Positions 11,030 through 24,429 of a stretch of DNA of 64,000 nucleotides are shown piece after piece. The stretch lies in contig NC_058158.1 in the NCBI RefSeq assembly GCF_020080835.1, positions 6,758,001-6,822,000 of the forward strand. The letters are read 5' to 3'. A program made the position numbers and the translations under genes. This DNA comes from Cotesia glomerata. Its lineage: Eukaryota > Arthropoda > Insecta > Hymenoptera > Braconidae. Position 1 is the stretch's first letter. The number at the start of each line of letters is the position of its first letter. The notes beneath the pieces were generated by a model. That model was given only the letters and a program-made list of their open reading frames with translations. It searched no databases and had not been told where the DNA came from.

Positions 11030-14000
11030 TTCAATTATTCACCAGCCAAAATTTAATAATTTTTCGATCTATTAATTAATTTAAGCTGCTTCTTTAAAAA
11101 AAAAAAAACATCTGACACGTCAATTTTTTTATTGTTTATTGTTTCGTTTATTTATAGACCGATCCCATTTTCCTCGGCAATTAATTTGTTTGTTTATTAG
11201 ATAAATTTCTGTTTAATTATAAACTTATCCAATATTTCTAATATTTAAAACTTTCAACAGTCATTATTGCGTTTTTTACAAAATGTCAGAGCTTGAATTT
11301 ACAGTGCAGAAAAAAAATAAATCTATATTCAGTTCGAGTGTTGATTTATACGACAGACCTTTGAGGTGGTGGGAGAAAAAACCTATTAAATATGCGTAAG
11401 TGAATGAAAAAATTTAAATAAAAAATTATCGTGAGTTACCTTAAAGTAGGTAGTACATTTAAAGAAGTTATTCTTTGAAAATTGAATTTACTTTATTAAG
11501 TGATGATGAAGTTAATTGAATTGAAGTATCACTATAAGTTATGAAAATTATTACAGAGTATTAAAGTTTATCTGTGATTTAAAAATTTAGTGTGATTAAT
11601 TTTTGAACACGTCAATCAGTAGGCAGAAAATTGCCGAGATATCACGGTCACGGAAGGCTTTTATTTATGTATAAGATCTAGATATAGATATGCATGAGAG
11701 CTTAAGCTTCAAGTCATACTATTAACTATTAGGAGTTTAATTCTCTCGTGCTGTACTGTGCTACTGGCTGCATTCACGAGTTAAGTGTAAACGATAAATA
11801 TAGAGTATGAGGCGACTACAACTACGACATCACAGACGAAAACGGAAAGTACGAGTGAAGAGGCGCGAGTAGGAGTTAAGCTTGCATGGAATATTATTCA
11901 TACCTCCACTCTGTGAATCGATGATATCCTACCTATACTCGGATTTTCCCGACAATACTTCATTTATTCACTACTGTAGCATATATTATACCAAATGCAC
12001 ATTTTCAAGTTTGTTGGCTTTAAATTAATCACGCGAACCTTTTTATTGCAAAAAACTCGCGTTCTTGAGTGGCTTAAGGACTTCCTTAAGTTCTTACGTT
12101 TTAGTAATTTAGACTATTTACGTTCATTTAATAAAACACTTGTATGTCCATCACTTTGATTTTATTTCGCATTAATTAATTAGTTTTTTATTCTATAATA
12201 AAATTAATAAAAATTTATTTTTCTTACAGAATTTTTGAATCAAGAGACTTTTTCTGTTAAAACTGGATGCAGAAAATTAAGTTTTAATTATTTCAGCTCC
12301 AAAATTTGTCAGAAAATTTTTTTCCTTGAACAAAGTTTAAAAAATAAATGTTTTTTATGTTCACTGATAAAAATATTATTTTATAAAGCTAATTCTTATG
12401 AAATATTAACAAATTCTTTAATCAGTGCATGAAAAAACAAATTAATTCAACTAGGGTTCGATCCTTGGACCTCTGAAAATTTTTTATTGAACTTAAATAC
12501 CCAAATATTAGAATTCTAAATATGAGAATTGTAGCCACCTAGCGGAGACTTTTTGAACTAGCTGATATATGAATTTATCGAATCATCCAACATTAAAATA
12601 TTATTTATTAACAATAAATGAAGTTTATTAAAATTATTTTAAAATCCTTTTATCAGTACACTGAAAAAAAAATTAAGTTAATTCAAGAGAAAAATTCTTG
12701 AACCAAGAATATAATTTTGAAGAGGGTAATTGTCTTGAATAGAGACGAAAAATTCTTGAATCAAGTAAAATTTTCTTAAATCAAGAATTTTTCTACTCAA
12801 ATCAAGAATATTAAGTTCTTCGAAATTATACACTGAAAAAAAAGTTTTTTTCTACCAAGGAAATGTTTCCTTATGGATAAAAAATTGGTATTCTTATGAT
12901 TAGAATACGAAAGTTTTTTAACTATAAGAATACAGTTTTCTCACTGTCAAAAAACTAGCTTTATAATACAACGTGGTATTTTAAGGTTAAGAATACCTGT
13001 TTTTTTAAACCAAGAAAACTCGAGTAAAAAAAATTTAGTATTCTAGGTGGAAAAATTTTTTTTTTTCAGTGCACTGAAAAAAATTTTTCGTGATTTTATT
13101 AAGTGTAAAAATGTTTGTGTAGAATTTAACATTTTAGTATATTGATTCAACACAATAGAGTGTTGATTCAACACAGATTGTGTAAAAGAAGTCATCAACA
13201 CAAATTTTTGTGTTAAATTTGACGAAAAATTTTTTACTGTGTGTATGCTTGATTCAAGAACATTTTTTATTTTCTGTGTATGCACAATAATAATAAGTTT
13301 CTTATCTTAAGACCAAAAAAAAAAAAAATAAAATAAAATATAGCGTATATTGTAGTTTTTAAATACTGCTCTTTTATTCAAACTTTTTGAAGTAACCGTG
13401 GCAAAGAAACATTTGTTATAAAAAAATATTGCTATGGCCCGTCTTGTGGTATCGAAATTTGAAATTTTGCCACGCGATTCTAAACCGACTTGGGTGTTAT
13501 TCAACCACTTTCATACGAATATAAATCTACGTATATCGATTATACATCTGAATAAGAAAATAGTAATTCACAGCATAGGTATATGCGAGCACGCAGAGAT
13601 TGTGCAAAATGACAAGCACAATCGCGTGCCGTGACCGGTTGTCATGTCGAGTCTTCTCTGTCTGTATCACATCTATACCATTAGTGATATAGTGACTATT
13701 ATATCTACCCATCTTCTTATCTATCTACACGTATATGTGCGTGACAGCGAGAGTAATAGTTGTAGCTGTAGTTGTAGTGGTAGTTTAGTGACTAGATTGT
13801 AGGCTCATTGCTGTGAATTGCCTGTCGAGGGAGTTGCCTGTTTCTAAAGTCTCACTTCTGATTGCTTTGTTGTGGGTGTGATTATTTGTGAGTCAGGGGC
13901 TTGCTGTTGTAGTGGTAATAGTCGAACCAGTTCACCGAAATTTCAAAACTTGTTGTCTTACTCGTAAGCTCACTCTCGTGCTTCTCATTCACTGTACTCG

Positions 14001-14148
14001 TCATTATTCTCTCTGGAATTGAATTTTAATTTAATTACTCTAATTCGGATCATTTTTATCGGTTATATGATTATTATTATTATTTTTGTTGTTTAGTTTT
14101 TAGAATGTGGTGAAAATTTTAGTGAAATAAATTTTTTTTGTCGGAAAA
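11030..14148. other. Spacer between SLC6 and the next gene
   Basis: No supportable exon. The first part should contain the SLC6 3' UTR. From 12659 to 13241 there is a run of adjoining foldback units (listed separately). The part from about 13640 to 14148 is less AT-rich, has GTAGTT/GTAGTG triplet runs at 13758-13785, and probably holds the promoter and 5' UTR of the gene beginning at 14149. A B-box-like GGGTTCGATCC at 12451-12461 has no partner A box that I can see. Confidence 0.5.
12659..13241. repeat. Three adjoining CACTGAAAAAA-ended foldback units
   Basis: Three different units lie back to back: 12659-12830, 12831-13071 and 13072-13241. Each starts CACTGAAAAAA. The second ends in the exact inverse (TTTTTTCAGTG) and the third in a close one (TTTTTTACTGTG); the end of the first is poorly defined. 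Their interiors (TTCTTGAA-rich, TATAAGAATAC-rich and AACACAA/TTGTGTT-rich) are each self-complementary but unrelated to one another. Confidence 0.5.
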
Positions 14149-17100
14149 ATGAATCAAACTTTCGGAGAGGGGTTTTGGGCGACTGTTGAACTGCTCGTGA
14201 GCGATATAAAAGACAGTGGAACTGTTAGTCCATTTAATGATGATATTGAAGAGTGGTTGGATACGATGGCTCATAAAGTCAAGCAGCAGCGCGAACGGGC
14301 CAGAAGAAAACAGGAAAATAAATCGAATTTTAGTGATGATACTAGTAGTCTTGATTACGGATCTTTGATTGAATGCAGGTAGTTTTTTTTGGTAATAAAT
14401 TTTTGATTTTTTTTTTTAATGATAAATTATAGAAAAATCTATTTTAAAATTAAATTTTTTTTTAATGAATTTATTGGATGAAAAAAAATGTGAAAATTTT
14501 TTAATAAATAATTGACAAATTAAATATTTTTTACATGATCAATAAATAAATTTATTCATTAATAAATTAATAAATAGTTGACAAAAAAAAATAATTTTAT
14601 GAAAAAGAAAAGAAACAATTAAATTATTTCTCCACCAATTTTATAGTAAAAAAAATTCCAGTACTGTAAATAACTTTTTTTTTTAACTAGATTAAATAAT
14701 AAAAAAAAAAAAAAATTTTTATTAAAAAATTTTTTTAATTAATTGCTTACTGATTAAATAATATAATTAATTTTTGATTAATATTAAAATCATTGAAGGT
14801 ACAATGAAATTTTGGCAGACGAAAAAAAATTATTAAGTGGAAACATCGGCTGTTTAGTCAGACATCTACCGCGCAAAAAATCTACTTTACCGAATAGAAC
14901 CTACACAAAAAGAGAACTTCCCTTTCCTCTAGTTATCTTGAGATGACAAATATATTCAGCTAAATTTATCATTTCCTCTGTCCTGGTGAAATGAGTTGAA
15001 TGACTGAGGTCATTGTCTATCGGTGTAGCAAAAAGTAACTAAACACTTAACTCTGTCTCACAAAATTTTTCACATAAAATCTTCCTCCGCAGTCAATGAC
15101 TTCCAGATGAGTAATGGTGCACGAAAAATATTCAAACATATAATATTCATTCATAGAATATTCATACGGAGAATTTAACTCCCTGAAAATTTATCTTTGT
15201 CCTTCCAGATCATTCACTCCCTGATAATAATTGTAATAATAGAAATTTCATTACAGTTTGACAACCGAGAAAGGGTAAGTATTCGTCTTTGTGTTTGTAT
15301 TTACGTAAATAAAGTCAAACCCCGAAATTGATCGATGGATAATTTTCTTTATTGACAAAAATACATCCATATTTTATTTTTAACAAAAAATCAATCGTAA
15401 TAAAAATTTGAAGCCAGTCCCATGGCTAAGCGGTATAATGCTTGTCATGCTTGCTTGGGACTGGTGAGGCGTGGGTTCGAATCCCGGTGTGAGCTGAAAT
15501 TTAATTTTCAGTGAACATCGGTGCTCGTAACTCACGCCGGGCTGTACAGGTTTGGGTTTTTCGATGGTTTCCCCAAGCCCTGTGCTACCGGTGGGGCACA
15601 GGCAAATGCGTGCAGTTTCCCCAAAGTCGGCCCATCGCCGCATTACTCTCCAGGCTGAAAATGTATGTAATACCGCCAAAACTTATTCTGCCAAAACTTA
15701 ATGTACCGATCAGCCTGGAGTCCCCTTCCGGTCTCGGCCGGACCCCCATCGAGACAGAAGTCTGAAAAGCGGGGTTAAAAAAAAAAAAAAAAAATAAAAA
15801 TTTGATGTTAGAAAATTTATTGAAAAAACAATAAATGAAATAAAATTCGTTGGCTAAATTAAAAGTGACAATTTTCATGACATAAAAAGCACATAATCCA
15901 GGTTAATACTAGTAACATTGAAACATAACATTTTTACGTCTAGTTCGTACAGTGAAAATCCAGTAAATGTCAGCTTGCTTTTTCAGTAAATTAACCTCCT
16001 GCCCACTCAACTTCGCTTTACTTCCCAGATTCTCTGGATAGGATCGCAGACGTAATATACATTATCCCCAACAGTTCTATTCTATTGATCAAAAAATACT
16101 TCCTTCAAACGAAAGCAATAAATAAATAAATAAATATTAATTATAACAAGTTCGATAAATTTTGCGGTGAATATTAACACAAAAAGTTGAATTGCTTTTT
16201 CAAATCTTAAGATCCACTTTGTCACTTATTATTTGTTCATTGATCTTTAATTATTCATAAATCACGGCGCTTCCTTCCTAACCCCAGTGGTTTTTTTTTT
16301 TTATGAAGATTACAGAGATAAAAAAAGATTCCTACAGACTTATAGTTGATGACTTGCGATATTTATAGTTTACTTTATTATTTCTTTCACCACGGACCAT
16401 ACCACCACACGCTGTAATAATATATTTATTGATCAAATGATACACACGGGAAAGTTTCAGTTTGCGGGGGTGAATAACTTTTACACTTAATGTGATATTT
16501 TATCATGGGATTTTTTACAAATTTTTAACATGACAATAATCTTATTGTCTCTTTCGTTTTTATGAACTATAAAAATTTTCTAATGTTTTATCTTATTATA
16601 AAACACGTAAAAAATCTTTGGTAAATCCAAATGTGCATACCTTAACTTAAGCGTTCATATTATACGTAAGCTTTTCAAAGTAGTTTAAATATAATAAAAA
16701 TAATAATAGTCATAAAACAAAAGTTATCTCAGTAAATTTTCATTAAAATTAACTTTTAATGATTGTTTTAATCTTTCTGCGAGTTGAACGCCCCCATGAA
16801 TAGTAACAGTTTATTACAAATTACAGGAAAACACCTGCGCACATTGGCTCCATAAGAAACTCTATTTACAAAAAATATAATAACAAATGATGATAGATAA
16901 TTAGAATATAAACGTAAATAAAAACGGTATTGATCTTTAGATATATATGAACTTGAATATAACAATGATAATAACAATATCAATGGAATCATTAGAAATT
17001 CAAAGGCTAGTATATTTATTTCATATTAAAATAATGTATTTAGATCCGTTAAGTGTTTCACTTGTTGAGTGTCATAATAATAATGATAATATCAGGAATT

Positions 17101-20100
17101 ATAATCTCGAAATATAAACTACGATTTATTCAAAATGTTCTCATTATCATCTATTAAGAGTAAATTTATTTTCGTATAATGTTATACTGTTTTAAATTTT
17201 TTTATAAAAAAAAAAAAAAAACAATTGTATCTTGACTTTACGAATCGAATATTCAATGAACGAAAGTTAAAAAGAAGAATGTTTATACTTTTTCCTTTAC
17301 ATTCAATCAATCTAAAAAAATCACTGACTAATGATATTTTCGGATTATTACGAAAAAAGTTTTGTATAATGATATATAAATGTACATAATGCCTATCGAC
17401 TTTTCATTGTTCGCGAAGCGGGCAAGTTCTGCTAGTCTATAGACTATTATAATATTTATAATATAAAAAAAAAAAAAGAGAACTTTAACTTGGGCTCCCA
17501 CGTTCTGCAGTCATAAAGCGAAGGTAAATTATGCGAAGAAATGAAATTTGTGACGTACTTTACGAGGAAGATACATAGTACTACGCACATATTCCACAGG
17601 TGCCATTCCCTTCCGTATGTAATGCCACTAAATAAAAGTAACTATCGTCATTACTAGGATACGTAGGATACGGCACGTGGAATCGATATTCAATTCCCCA
17701 TGGCACTTACCCTCTATCATACCCCGCAGTTTGTGGCTCTACATCTACACCTATATCCACTTTCCATTTATAGTTTACGGCCGCCATGCACTTTTCACAT
17801 AAACTAATTTACATAAATTAAGTGCATCCATTTAGTTATTTAGCTTTATAGAAATAACTGTATTTATTATATATTTCCTTTATTAATCATTACTTAACAG
17901 TATCCTTGATTCTATTCAGATATATTTAAAATTTTTCGATTTTTCCAAATTGAATAAAATTAAATTATTAATTAAAATACTTCTCTCGTTATAAAACTTC
18001 AATAACTTCACTACAAGGACAATTTAACTGTCCAATTATCACAAATTTCAAGGAATTCAAATTACATAACTTTTTATATAACATGAACCTTGAATTTAAT
18101 TTTATTAGTACGTCAAATTGTCAGTAATTATCATTGATTGAATCTCATTCAAGGCTTTATTACATTTAAAAAAAGCTTATCTCTTCAAAATTTTATTATA
18201 TTATTAGAAAAAGAAAACAATTTTGTAATTTATTTCAACCACTGTTTTAAAATTAATTTTATTTTCTTTATATTTTTATAAGAAAATTATTAATGTACTT
18301 GACCTAATTGAAGTTTCTAGTGAAGTTATTGGGTTACAGAAAGTGTTTCTCCAGAGAAGAGAAAATTGCTGATGAAGAGTAAAGAAGGAATAATTTATTT
18401 TAAATTATAACATTCAAAGATCTTATCAATTTGTATATTTTTCAAGTACACTTTTATTATGTGTAATGCAAAAACAATAAAAATTGTCTGTCCTGAATCT
18501 TAATTTTGTGCTGTATAGAAAACATCAACGTAAAATTATTATACTCACTTTTAATTCAAGGGTATCAACAAATATTTATTAATTGCAATTAACAAATAAT
18601 TCATTAACTGTTTCTAAATATTTAGTAAGTAATCTAATATTAAAAAATAATTTATTAACAGTTTATAAAGTTAATCAAATAATGCAAAATTTGATTTTTT
18701 TGTTAAATCTATTTCAGAAAAAATAAATTGCGATCACATGCCCCCATTTTGATCTTTCTACACAAAAACTTGATACCTAATATCAGTATATATATTTTTA
18801 TCTTTTGTCACACTCGCAAAGGAATGCAGTGAGAGACATCGTGCCTCTCCTCAGTTGGTTCCACCTAGTTTACCACCACCCTCACCCCAACTATTACTAC
18901 AACTACATCAGAAATCCTACAAATTCTCCGTTTAGATTTTTCAATTTTTTTTTATTACTTTTGTAAGCCCGATACGACTTTTTCCAGTTGTTACTGTTGT
19001 CATTGCTGATATTTGTCGAGCGGTATTTTGTATGCAGCCTTACATGACTGTTGGAGTAAACGCAAATAAAAAATTCAGTTTTACGGAGTTCATATCAACG
19101 TTTGCATCATGGTCGATTTACACGACTTTCTATGTCTAACCTGGTGGTACGCTTTAAATTATCAGTGGTCCTTCTTCTATTTTAAAATAATTAAAATAAT
19201 CCAATTACTCGATAAATAATTAATTGAAAATAATGCTTAAAAAAGAATAAAAAATATGACTATTAAAATATTCCGCGACTCGTTAAAAAATAAATTATTT
19301 ATTCAATTAAAAATTTTAAAAAAAATGTGATGTATTGACGTGAAAATTTATTTTTAAAATTTTTTAATTGGAAAAAATATATTAATTTCCTGTCCACTCA
19401 AATAATTTCTGTCATCGACATGTGATAAATTTTTAACGTCAATTAAACAAACAACCCAGTTCACTATTTTATTGAACGATGAACTTCACCTGACATCCAA
19501 TCACTAACTTTAATTATCTTTCATACTTGAAAGTTGTTAATCGAGAATTTAAAAAACACAAAACTAACGAATAAAAGTATCATACCCACATGTTTAATCT
19601 TATTTGACGTACCAGACGGGTAATTACTTCATTTAACACAAGTTAATCTCAATAAATTGTTGTCTGAGCGTTTAATTCGCGACTTAAAGCAATTAAACTT
19701 TAGAATTAACACTCCCGCGACTTTTACGTACCTCAAAATTTTTAAACGTCTCAATTTTTTGTCATTAAAAAATCTACATTTATTATTTATACTTAAAATT
19801 ATAAATATAAATTATTGACTCTTGCTTGCTCCAGAAATCCCTTCAAGAAGTTGTGATGTCTTGGTATAAACTGTAACGTCAGTCACGAAACGTTGTTTTC
19901 GGTGGATTTATATCCGACCCTTATACGATTCAGTCAAGCTTGGTAGTTCATCCGATCAAGACTATTGATAATATAAACATATAAATACGTATAATACTTC
20001 AGTAGTGTGCAAAAAATGTGTGCTTTGTGTTTTTATATTAATTGTTAATGTTTATTTAATTTTATATTTAATTGTTAATCGATTTTTGTATTTTTTTAAT

Positions 20101-23100
20101 CGTTGATTTTTATTTGTTTCATAGCTTCAGCAGCCCACAAGTCAGGTCTCGCCTGGAGTTGTTGATGGGAAGCAATGTTGTTCGGTTGACTGATCGTAAG
20201 TATATGCTCAGGCTGATGGCTAAATTACGACAGGATTTTGAAAGCAAACAACTCTATCGCATTGAAGAGAGAAAGGTAAATAAATCTGCTCAATTATTCA
20301 CAAATAAGTTAAACTTGAAATTTTTGTCTCTCGGACTTTCGTTTTAAAAGTTGTATTGTTATATCAATACTTTAAAAACTTCAATAAAGTTTTTTTTTTA
20401 GAAAAAAAATTAAAATAAAATAAGTGAATAAGAAAAATATTTCTTTAGAAAATTATTTTGTTACTGCATTATTGCTCAAAAAATTTTTTAACATTTTACT
20501 TCAATCTAGGTTTTAAATTTATTAATATTGTTTTAATAACAAAATAAATTATTTAAAGCACTTATAATTTAGAAAAATTAATATTAATTTAAACATAATT
20601 AATTTTTATTGCCAAAATAAAATTAAAAAATTATTATTTACACTTTTTAGACAATAATTATTTTACAACTAAATCTAACAACTAATTTTCGTTTTACCAT
20701 ATTTGTTTTTTTTTTTTTTTTTATTTTTACGTAAACATGATCCCTTGTATTAAAAAATATTCAAAAATTTTTTTCAGTCAAACTCAAGAAAAAATTTTCG
20801 GCTTTTCGTCAAAAAAATAATTTTTAAAAATATGAATAAGTATTCTTCAATTGCAGCAATGCATAAACAGAAATAATTTAAAAAAAGTAATATTTAATAT
20901 TAAAAAAAAATTTTCTTTTTAAATTTCTTTAAAAAAGAAACAGTAAAATATTTTCAAAGGTCAAATAGAAGAATAAATAAAATAAATTATTATTCCTATA
21001 AATCGATACCCAGTTATCTAAAAAGCAAGCATGCATATAAGAAGCCACTGGATTTGTGGAGCAGTAAAATTTGAATTTAAAAAGAAAAAGTAAATAAAAA
21101 TTTAAATTGCATGAGTTAGGGCCATTTTCTCGCGTTTTGTGCCCCATCAACAAGGCCTTGACTACAACCGTCATTTCGTTGCATCGCGCAATCTCGCGAG
21201 TATGTGGCCAATGCGATGTATATGCAAGCAAAATTGTTCGAAAGCTAATATAAGCACATAGATTAATGCTCTATAATACCGTACGAAGAGTACATAATGT
21301 ACATAATACAGTACATAATAAACAATTCATTGGAATAGGAAATAAGGTATCTGAATAATCGCGTGTCGTTATCAACACGAAGGCTGCGTGAATCGGTCGC
21401 GCGACCAAAAATCGACATTTAGCTTGTATATTGTATTGGAACTCGCGGGTGCAGCTCAACTATCATCTCATGCTTATCAGTTATCAGAAACTCTGGTTTT
21501 GTTTATCTACCAATAAATAAAACAGCCAACACACACAAGATATAATTCCGTCACCAATTTATCCTATTATTGAGGTACATGTACATGATTATTTTTTATG
21601 CACGAATATTACTCAGAGCAGTAATAATCTACACGATTGTAATACAATATCTGATGGTAGGCGATAATATAATCACATAATATCGTTACAAATTCGTTTT
21701 AGTGTTCAGACAATTTACAAATTTAATTTCAACATGCAACTGATGATTCTTCTAACTTTATACTCAAATTCATATGTACCAATGCGTTATATCACCAAAT
21801 ACAGTATTTTTTTTTTTTTCAAGGACCATTTATTTTTTTTTTATACCGTAACTTGATGAGCTGAGTCTCTTGTCTTTAGTATGAAGTAACAATTGATAAA
21901 AATAGCCGGTAAATTGCATGAGTAACGCCACTCATTGATCTACGACTGGATTATTCGTGTTAGAGAAGACAAGTACTTCTTTTACTGATATTTTATAAGG
22001 GATTTATTCAACTGGCGCGTCTGACCGGCGCTATTTTTTTAAATTAAAATTAGAATTGGCGAGTTGGAATGAAGAAATACTATTTTTTTATAAAGGAAAG
22101 TCTATTATACAAAAAAATATTGTTTTAGATTTAAAATTTAGATTTTTAAATATTTAAATTACAGAATGAATATTATATTTAAATAAGTACAATTATACTT
22201 ACACATCAGAAAAAACCAATTGTGAGAGAGACAAAAATTTTGTTTCATTCAAAATAAATTATTCTAATCAAGAATTTCTATTTCTATGTATAAAAATTTT
22301 TTTTTTCACTGAATTAAAAATTTTCATTAACATAATAAATAAATAAATTTTTTTTTTATTCAGAATAATGAATTGATGCGAACAAAGATGATGATTCTAA
22401 ACCGTTTGATATCTGTGAATGAAGCTCCGGCTGAAATACGTCAATATCCACTATTTCAATTGTACCTCTACTGTGATGCTATTGTGGAGCAAAAACGGAT
22501 GAAGGTATTAACTATTTATATCAAATATACATTTATCATTTATCGTCCTACTGATAAACAGCTAATAAAGATTCATAGCTATTCTTTAAATATTTTATCT
22601 ATTCTAAATATATTAATAAAATTTCTCATTCCCTAAACCTATTTTCAGCATTCGTACAAAAAACGTAAAATAGCGTCATCCTTGTACCACATTCTCTATC
22701 CTGACGCAAAGACCGAAAAAAAAATTAGCGATGATGAGAAAGAAGTCTACATGAAGCGGGTTTATGTCGACGGAGTTCCTGAATTGGTAAAAAATTTTTT
22801 CATTCTTTAAATCAGAAAAATGTTTTCGTGTTTAATTATTATCGCCTTACATAAATAATTCAAAATTACAGAAAATTATTTTTGTATATAAAACTAATTA
22901 TAGTTGGCAAATTATCAACTTAATGGTGTTTAATTATGTGCAATCGCTACAACTTTTATAATTATTATTATTATTTCTTTTTATTTTTATCAATTCTATT
23001 ATTTTTTGTTTTGGTTTGCAATTGCTAACACATCAATGGTATACTCATTTAGCAATCCATCTATTAAATTAATGTTCTATTTATAAGTCATCTTGTTATA

Positions 23101-23185
23101 CATTATAAAGTTTTTTTTTTTTTTTTTATACTAACTATTATAACTATTAACCCTGTTAATGGCGTAAGCAGTTGGATTTATTTGT

Positions 23186-23223
<38 letters not shown>

Positions 23224-23834
23224 AGTTAATTTTCAATAATTAAATTACAAGGTGCCAATGACTGAAGAAGAAGTCGTAGCAGCGAAGCTCGAGTTGGAAA
23301 CCATTAAAGATATTGAAGAGGGATACGCACTAACGCAAAAAGAATACGATCGACTTCATTACGAAACCGATGCAATAAAGGAGCTTCGAAAGACGCAGGT
23401 ACATTTACGTCACTGCGTACAAAACTATTTGCTGCTTGTAATTCAAATAAACGAGTACTGGCCAGTAGTTCAATTAATTAATTTACTACTTGCGTTGGTG
23501 GCACTGTTAACATTTTGTATACTTAGTATTGATTTTATAATTTCATTTACTTCGTAGTAGTATTTGTTTATTGATATTACATAATTTGATCGATAAAATC
23601 AAAAGTTTTAGTCTGAAGAATTTAACATTGAATCTGTCGATATTAATAAAAATTTGATTCACACAGAAAGTCGAAGAAATGTACGCGAAAGCCCACGATA
23701 TTCTCGGTATTCTCTACTCGTATGTGGACGATGGTCGATATGACATAGAAGATCAAGTTAATAAGGTGTCAGACTCGTCAGCAACGACAAACCAATTAGA
23801 CGACCTACCAGATGAAGATAAACATCAAGATTAA
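14149..23834 (+). CDS. Uncharacterised helical protein, six exons
   Basis: Exons 14149-14378, 20125-20275, 22364-22504, 22649-22786, 23252-23398 and 23667-23834 join in phase to 324 residues, with consensus splice sites at each junction. I do not recognise the family. The protein has no signal peptide or membrane helix. The N-terminal half is acidic then basic (a KQQRERARRKQE run near residues 45-56), residues 80-180 are predicted helical and rich in Leu, Arg and Lys, and the Glu-rich segment near 220-270 could be a coiled coil. The tail is acidic. The ATG at 14149 follows an AT-rich leader and opens the only long frame. The first intron (5.7 kb) contains a SINE and a possible microexon. A polyadenylation signal lies at 24287-24292. 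It is likely intracellular; any function would be a guess. Confidence 0.8.
15257..15274 (+). other. Candidate 18-nt microexon
   Basis: The 18 bases TTTGACAACCGAGAAAGG sit between a good acceptor (TTTCATTACAG) and a perfect GTAAGT donor, inside the first intron of the 14149 gene. The length is a multiple of three, and inclusion keeps the frame, adding Leu-Thr-Thr-Glu-Lys-Gly after the Ser at the exon 1 junction. It may be an optional exon, or chance. Without transcripts it cannot be settled. Confidence 0.3.
15412..15794 (+). mobile_element. tRNA-derived SINE with target-site duplication
   Basis: The head has an A box (TGGCTAAGCGGTA) and a B box (GGTTCGAATCC), an internal RNA polymerase III promoter like that of a tRNA. 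A GC-rich body of about 280 bp follows and the element ends in an A-run. The 11-bp TAAAAATTTGA is found at both ends (15401-15411 and 15795-15805), marking a retroposition. The copy appears complete. The open frames crossing it on both strands are fortuitous. It lies in the sense orientation in the first intron of the 14149 gene. Confidence 0.88.
16000..20124. other. Large intron sequence without a recognised gene
   Basis: The rest of the first intron of the 14149 gene. Apart from a Helitron-like 3' end (17400-17435) and A- and T-runs, I see no coding signal. A less AT-rich patch at 17500-17790 and another at 18800-19140 have no open frame worth reporting. Confidence 0.5.
17400..17435 (+). 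mobile_element. Helitron-like 3' terminus
   Basis: A GC-containing stem region (TTCGCGAAGCGGGCAA) is followed 12 bases later by CTAG and then T, the hairpin-plus-CTRR end typical of Helitrons. The 5' end could not be found, so this may be a fragment. Confidence 0.4.
20276..22363. other. Second intron of the 14149 gene
   Basis: Mostly AT-rich. A less AT-rich patch at about 21105-21480 carries two short minus-strand frames (100 and 62 codons) with no recognisable domain; I treat them as chance. Nothing else stands out. Confidence 0.5.
23188..23220. repeat. AAAT microsatellite
   Basis: Tandem AAAT units, about eight copies, in the intron just upstream of exon 5 of the 14149 gene. Confidence 0.85.
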
Positions 23835-24429
23835 ATTCGCTATTTATTAAATCAAGAAAATGCCTGGAAATATTAGACAGCGCTTTAAAGGGATACATAT
23901 TTCTTAATTAATTTTATACATGACTTTCTGAGGAGCATCAAGCATCAGTTAAGCCAGAACCTCATTAATTTTTTTTGTAAGAAATTTGGTTGATTAACAC
24001 GTCATTTAAGTTGTTATTATTTACGTGTAAATAATGTGTTTGGATTACAATTTTAATTTAAATTTATTAAAAAAATTTTTTTAGCTTTTCTTTTGGACGA
24101 TTTTGTCTTGTTTAGTTCAGATTATAATAATTACACTTATAATAATTATCCTGTGAAAATTTATAATAAAAAATTATTCATTTTTGTATAATTGATTTAT
24201 TTAGACAAAAATTTTTTTATTTATTAAAATTTAGGTTTTTTAATTTAAAAAATTAAATTGATTAATCTAGTATACAAACTTGTTTCAATAAACACTATAT
24301 TTGATATAAAATATTAATTAAAGTAACTTATTTCTCAGTATGTTAAAATTTTTCAGTGATTAATTAATTAATATTTGAATAAGTTATTTTAAGATCAAGA
24401 GAAAATATTGTGTTGATTTTTATATTTAA

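Noticed and set aside
12451..12461. B-box-like GGGTTCGATCC as a tRNA or SINE
   Set aside because: No A box or tRNA fold is found at the proper distance on either side.
15380..15878. Overlapping open frames of 84-99 codons on both strands
   Set aside because: They lie across the GC-rich body of the tRNA-derived SINE and its A-run; no protein features.
20929..21459. Two minus-strand frames in intron 2 of the 14149 gene
   Set aside because: No domain, signal or splice support; low-complexity composition.
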